Below, piece after piece: positions 61,359-64,000 of a DNA stretch of 64,000 nucleotides (position 1 is its first letter; every line of letters begins with the position of its first letter). Source of the DNA: CAMCXE01 sp036520615 (lineage in GTDB: Bacteria > Pseudomonadota > Gammaproteobacteria > Pseudomonadales > Cellvibrionaceae); contig DATDJI010000073.1 of assembly GCA_036520615.1 (NCBI GenBank), positions 1-64,000 on the forward strand, given 5' to 3'. A model generated the notes under the pieces. It did not search any database. It was not told the DNA's origin and worked only from the letters and a program-made list of their open reading frames with translations. A program made the position numbers and the translations under genes.

Positions 61359-64000
61359 ATGTATCACAACTTGGTTGCTCCATCCTTTCTTGCCGTGCTA
61401 TCGGCGACAATTAAACAACAACCACATGCGCAAGCCTTGGTGTCGGTTGATGAGGTTTGGAGTTACGAGCAGCTTGACCAAACGGCTAATCGTTTGCAGT
61501 TTTACTTAGCAGACGCAGGCTTAGCTCTAGGCGCGGTGGTGGCAATTCATACGCATTCACGCGCTCTGGCCATCGCGGCGATGATTGCGATACTGCGCGA
61601 GGGCGGCGCCTATTTACCGCTTGATCCGCTGTATCCTGCAGAGCGCTTGCAATACATGGTGGAAAACGCGAGCTGCAGCTTGATCATCTGCGATAACGAC
61701 GATATTTCCCCAGATGGAGTCAGCCGCGTGGATGTGCGCGCGCTGGATATGACGCTGCCGTTACCGAAACTTGCCTTGGCACCTATAAAAGCCGACAGCG
61801 ACGCCTACATTATTTATACGTCCGGCTCCACAGGTAAACCCAAAGGCGTGCGGATGAATCACGGCACCCTTAATAATTTAATTCAGTGGCAAAACCAGCA
61901 TTATATTGAAGGCGAAAACTACCGTACGTTGCAGTTTTCGGCGTTGAGTTTTGATGTTTCCTTTCAGGAAATATTTTCAACCCTCTGCCAGGGCGGTTGC
62001 CTGGTACTGGTGCCACCGGAGATAAAACAGGATTTTCGCGCCCTGCTAACATTTGTTGAGCAGCAGGGTGTGGAGCGTTTGTTCCTGCCTTACATTGCGC
62101 TGCTACAGCTGATTCAGTGGGCTAACCGCTTGGAGTTTTACCCCGAAGGCGTGCGCGAATGGATTACCGCCGGCGAGCAACTTGTTATCAGTGATGAGGT
62201 GCGCAAGGCCTTTATTGGCATGCCGCATGCCCGCTTGATCAATCAATATGGACCGTCTGAATCTCACGTGGTGACGGAGCTCGTGCTGCCTGATGATCCT
62301 ACCCAGTGGCCTGCCGTGCCGAGTATTGGCTACCCAATTGAGACAGCACAGCTTTGGGTATTGGATGAGCATGGACTTGAAATGGGGCTTTTGGAGGAAG
62401 GTGAACTCTGGATTGGTGGGCCGGTGCTGGGTAACGGATATATTAATAACGCAGAAGAAACCGCCAAGCGCTTCGTCGTAAGAGAAATTGATGGCCAAAC
62501 TCAACGCATCTACCGCACCGGCGACTTAGCCAGTAAAAACCGCTATGGCGAGATCGCCTATAAAGGGCGCATTGACGCGCAGGTTAAAATTAGTGGCTAC
62601 AGAGTAGAGCTCGCTGAAATCGAAGCTCAATTGCTTAACACTGGCGCAGTGCGTGAAATTGCCGTCGCAGTGGAAGAGCAGGGCGAGATTAAGCGGCTAG
62701 TGGCTTTTATGGTCGATGGCGCCATGCCGTGGAATGACGAGCAACATTTTGCCCATCTCGCCCGAGCACTGCCTTTTTACATGGTGCCAAGTTTGATCGT
62801 GCGCCGTAGCGCGCTACTAAAAACTCCCAGCGGCAAAGTGGATCGCAAAAGTTTATTAGCTGAATATCAAGCGGCAGTGCAGGAGAGTCTGCAGGCAGCG
62901 GAGCCCGCTTCCGAGCTTAACCTTAACAATGCATTGGCAGCAGACACTGAACAGTCGGATGCTAAATTGCCTAATCAGGCTGCAGAGCCGCCCCAAGGTG
63001 CACAACTCGCGGAGCCTAAGAGCGGGCGCGCGCCTGTGAGTGAAGCGCAAATACTGGCGATTTTGCGCCGCGAATTATTGCTGCCCACATTAACGCTTGA
63101 TGACAATCTAGTGGCTATGGGAATGACCTCCCTGGGTGCCAACCGGGTCGCCGCCGCTTTTTATGATGATTTAGGTCTGGATCTGCCCACTTATACGCTG
63201 TTTCAACACCGCAGCGTTGCCCGGTTGGTGGCTCAGCTTACCGGCACTCGGCCAGCTAATGCACCCGCACCAGGTGCTAAGCTCGAAGCCCAAACCCAGG
63301 CGCCAGTAGCCATAGTCGGTGTAGCTCTGCGGGTACCAGGAGCGCAGGACGTATTACATTTCTGGCGCAATCTGGTCAATGGGCAGGAGTCCGTGCACTT
63401 TTTCGAACCTACGAGCAATGGCCGTGTAAATGCACGCGGCGTGCTTGCTGAGCCCTTAAGCTTTGATGAGCAATTTTTCGATATTCCCCCCATCGAGGCC
63501 AAATTCATCGACCCCCAGCAGCGTTTATTGTTGGAGCTTGCCTGGCAGGCGTTGGAAAACGCAGGCGTCGTGCCCGAGCAATTTAATGGGCGCATCGGGG
63601 TTTACTGTGGCACGGGTAATAATTCCTATTATTTAGAGCGCGTGTTGCAAAACCCTGAGGCGCTGGAAAATTACGGCGCCTTTGCCGCCATGCTCGCTAA
63701 TGAAAAAGATTATTGCGCAACGCGCATCGCCTACAAACTCAACTTGGTTGGACCTGCGGTAAGCGTGCACTCCGCCTGTTCAACCTCTCTGGTTGCCGTC
63801 TGCCAAGCGGTGGAAGCCCTACGCCTCGGGCATTGCGACATAGCTATAGCAGGCGGCGCATCGCTCACATTTCCGCAGCAGCAACCGCACGAACATCAAG
63901 AGGGCAGTATTTATTCCGCCGACGGCCACACGCGGCCCTTCGACGCGGCAAGCTCAGGCACGGTATTTAGCGATGGCGGCGCGATGGTCGTATTGAAACG
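61359..64000 (+). CDS. Hybrid NRPS/PKS, A-T-KS visible (partial, open at right edge)
   Basis: An open frame of 880 codons to the edge. No condensation domain precedes the adenylation domain (1-500), which has TSGSTG at 154-159, FDVSF at 198-202, YGPSE at 297-301, the YRTGD motif and the A10 Lys at 493 in PSGK. A carrier domain follows with Ser591 in GMTSLG as phosphopantetheine site. A ketosynthase domain starts near residue 650, with active-site Cys807 in HSACSTS. Binding-pocket residues by my alignment to GrsA read D-V-Q-F-I-A-Q-V-V (199, 200, 203, 242, 269, 271, 296, 304, 305), one change from the classic proline code. ATG at 61359 is the first good start. The rest of the cluster lies beyond the window. 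Confidence 0.9.
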   Translation, partial: MYHNLVAPSFLAVLSATIKQQPHAQALVSVDEVWSYEQLDQTANRLQFYLADAGLALGAVVAIHTHSRALAIAAMIAILREGGAYLPLDPLYPAERLQYMVENASCSLIICDNDDISPDGVSRVDVRALDMTLPLPKLALAPIKADSDAYIIYTSGSTGKPKGVRMNHGTLNNLIQWQNQHYIEGENYRTLQFSALSFDVSFQEIFSTLCQGGCLVLVPPEIKQDFRALLTFVEQQGVERLFLPYIALLQLIQWANRLEFYPEGVREWITAGEQLVISDEVRKAFIGMPHARLINQYGPSESHVVTELVLPDDPTQWPAVPSIGYPIETAQLWVLDEHGLEMGLLEEGELWIGGPVLGNGYINNAEETAKRFVVREIDGQTQRIYRTGDLASKNRYGEIAYKGRIDAQVKISGYRVELAEIEAQLLNTGAVREIAVAVEEQGEIKRLVAFMVDGAMPWNDEQHFAHLARALPFYMVPSLIVRRSALLKTPSGKVDRKSLLAEYQAAVQESLQAAEPASELNLNNALAADTEQSDAKLPNQAAEPPQGAQLAEPKSGRAPVSEAQILAILRRELLLPTLTLDDNLVAMGMTSLGANRVAAAFYDDLGLDLPTYTLFQHRSVARLVAQLTGTRPANAPAPGAKLEAQTQAPVAIVGVALRVPGAQDVLHFWRNLVNGQESVHFFEPTSNGRVNARGVLAEPLSFDEQFFDIPPIEAKFIDPQQRLLLELAWQALENAGVVPEQFNGRIGVYCGTGNNSYYLERVLQNPEALENYGAFAAMLANEKDYCATRIAYKLNLVGPAVSVHSACSTSLVAVCQAVEALRLGHCDIAIAGGASLTFPQQQPHEHQEGSIYSADGHTRPFDAASSGTVFSDGGAMVVLK

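Overview
The window is a chromosomal segment of a gammaproteobacterium, most likely Cellvibrionaceae (Cellvibrio-like). Reasons: a CbrA/CbrB pair, a ribF-ileS-lspA-fkpB-ispH block, a dsbD-aroQ-accB-accC-prmA-DUF3426-dusB-fis-purH-purD block, a fliLMNOPQR-flhB operon, moderate GC by eye, and the mix of housekeeping genes. The genus is an inference from gene content; no database was searched.

Layout. 1-2.2 kb: the edge of an exported protein (minus), a long gene-poor stretch and a 5'-nucleotidase. 2.2-4.5 kb: an accessory island with two toxin-tail/immunity cassettes. Each is followed by a decayed REP-associated transposase start and a REP-like hairpin. One cassette carries a 91-bp MITE-like insertion with perfect 20-bp inverted repeats and an 11-bp target duplication. 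4.5-9.1 kb (minus): cbrX-cbrA-cbrB carbon/nitrogen-balance regulators. 9.3-16.5 kb (plus): a secreted EEP-family nuclease/phosphatase, ribF, ileS, lspA, fkpB, ispH and ihfB. 17.5-18.9 kb: small membrane proteins and an FMN reductase. 19-20.9 kb (minus): a hipBA toxin-antitoxin pair with three operator-like sites. 20.9-22.5 kb: a gene desert with a pseudogene. 22.5-27.6 kb (plus): a coiled-coil protein of unknown function, a PLP enzyme, nadK, a metallophosphatase and a secreted-protein gene broken by a stop codon. 28-32 kb: deaD, ppnP, cmoM and a membrane-anchored unknown. 32.2-38 kb (minus): flagellar basal body and export genes, with two palindromic repeats flanking fliQ. 38.1-40.9 kb (plus): an ArsC-like protein, dapD, moaC, moaD and an unknown. 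41-44.4 kb: two FHA proteins around an interrupted tRNA locus (Pro, Arg, then His). 44.6-55.8 kb (minus): purine, Fis/DusB, acetyl-CoA carboxylase, dehydroquinase and DsbD genes. 56.1-61.2 kb (plus): a lipoprotein, then mprF and acvB for aminoacyl-phospholipid synthesis and turnover. 61.36 kb to the right edge: the start of a hybrid NRPS/PKS (A-T-KS visible) whose adenylation pocket reads close to the proline code.

Most of the window is ordinary core genome. The most unusual parts are the cassette island (2.2-4.5 kb), the palindromic elements around fliQ, the hipBA operators, the pore-domain protein without a classic K+ filter, and the NRPS/PKS at the right edge.
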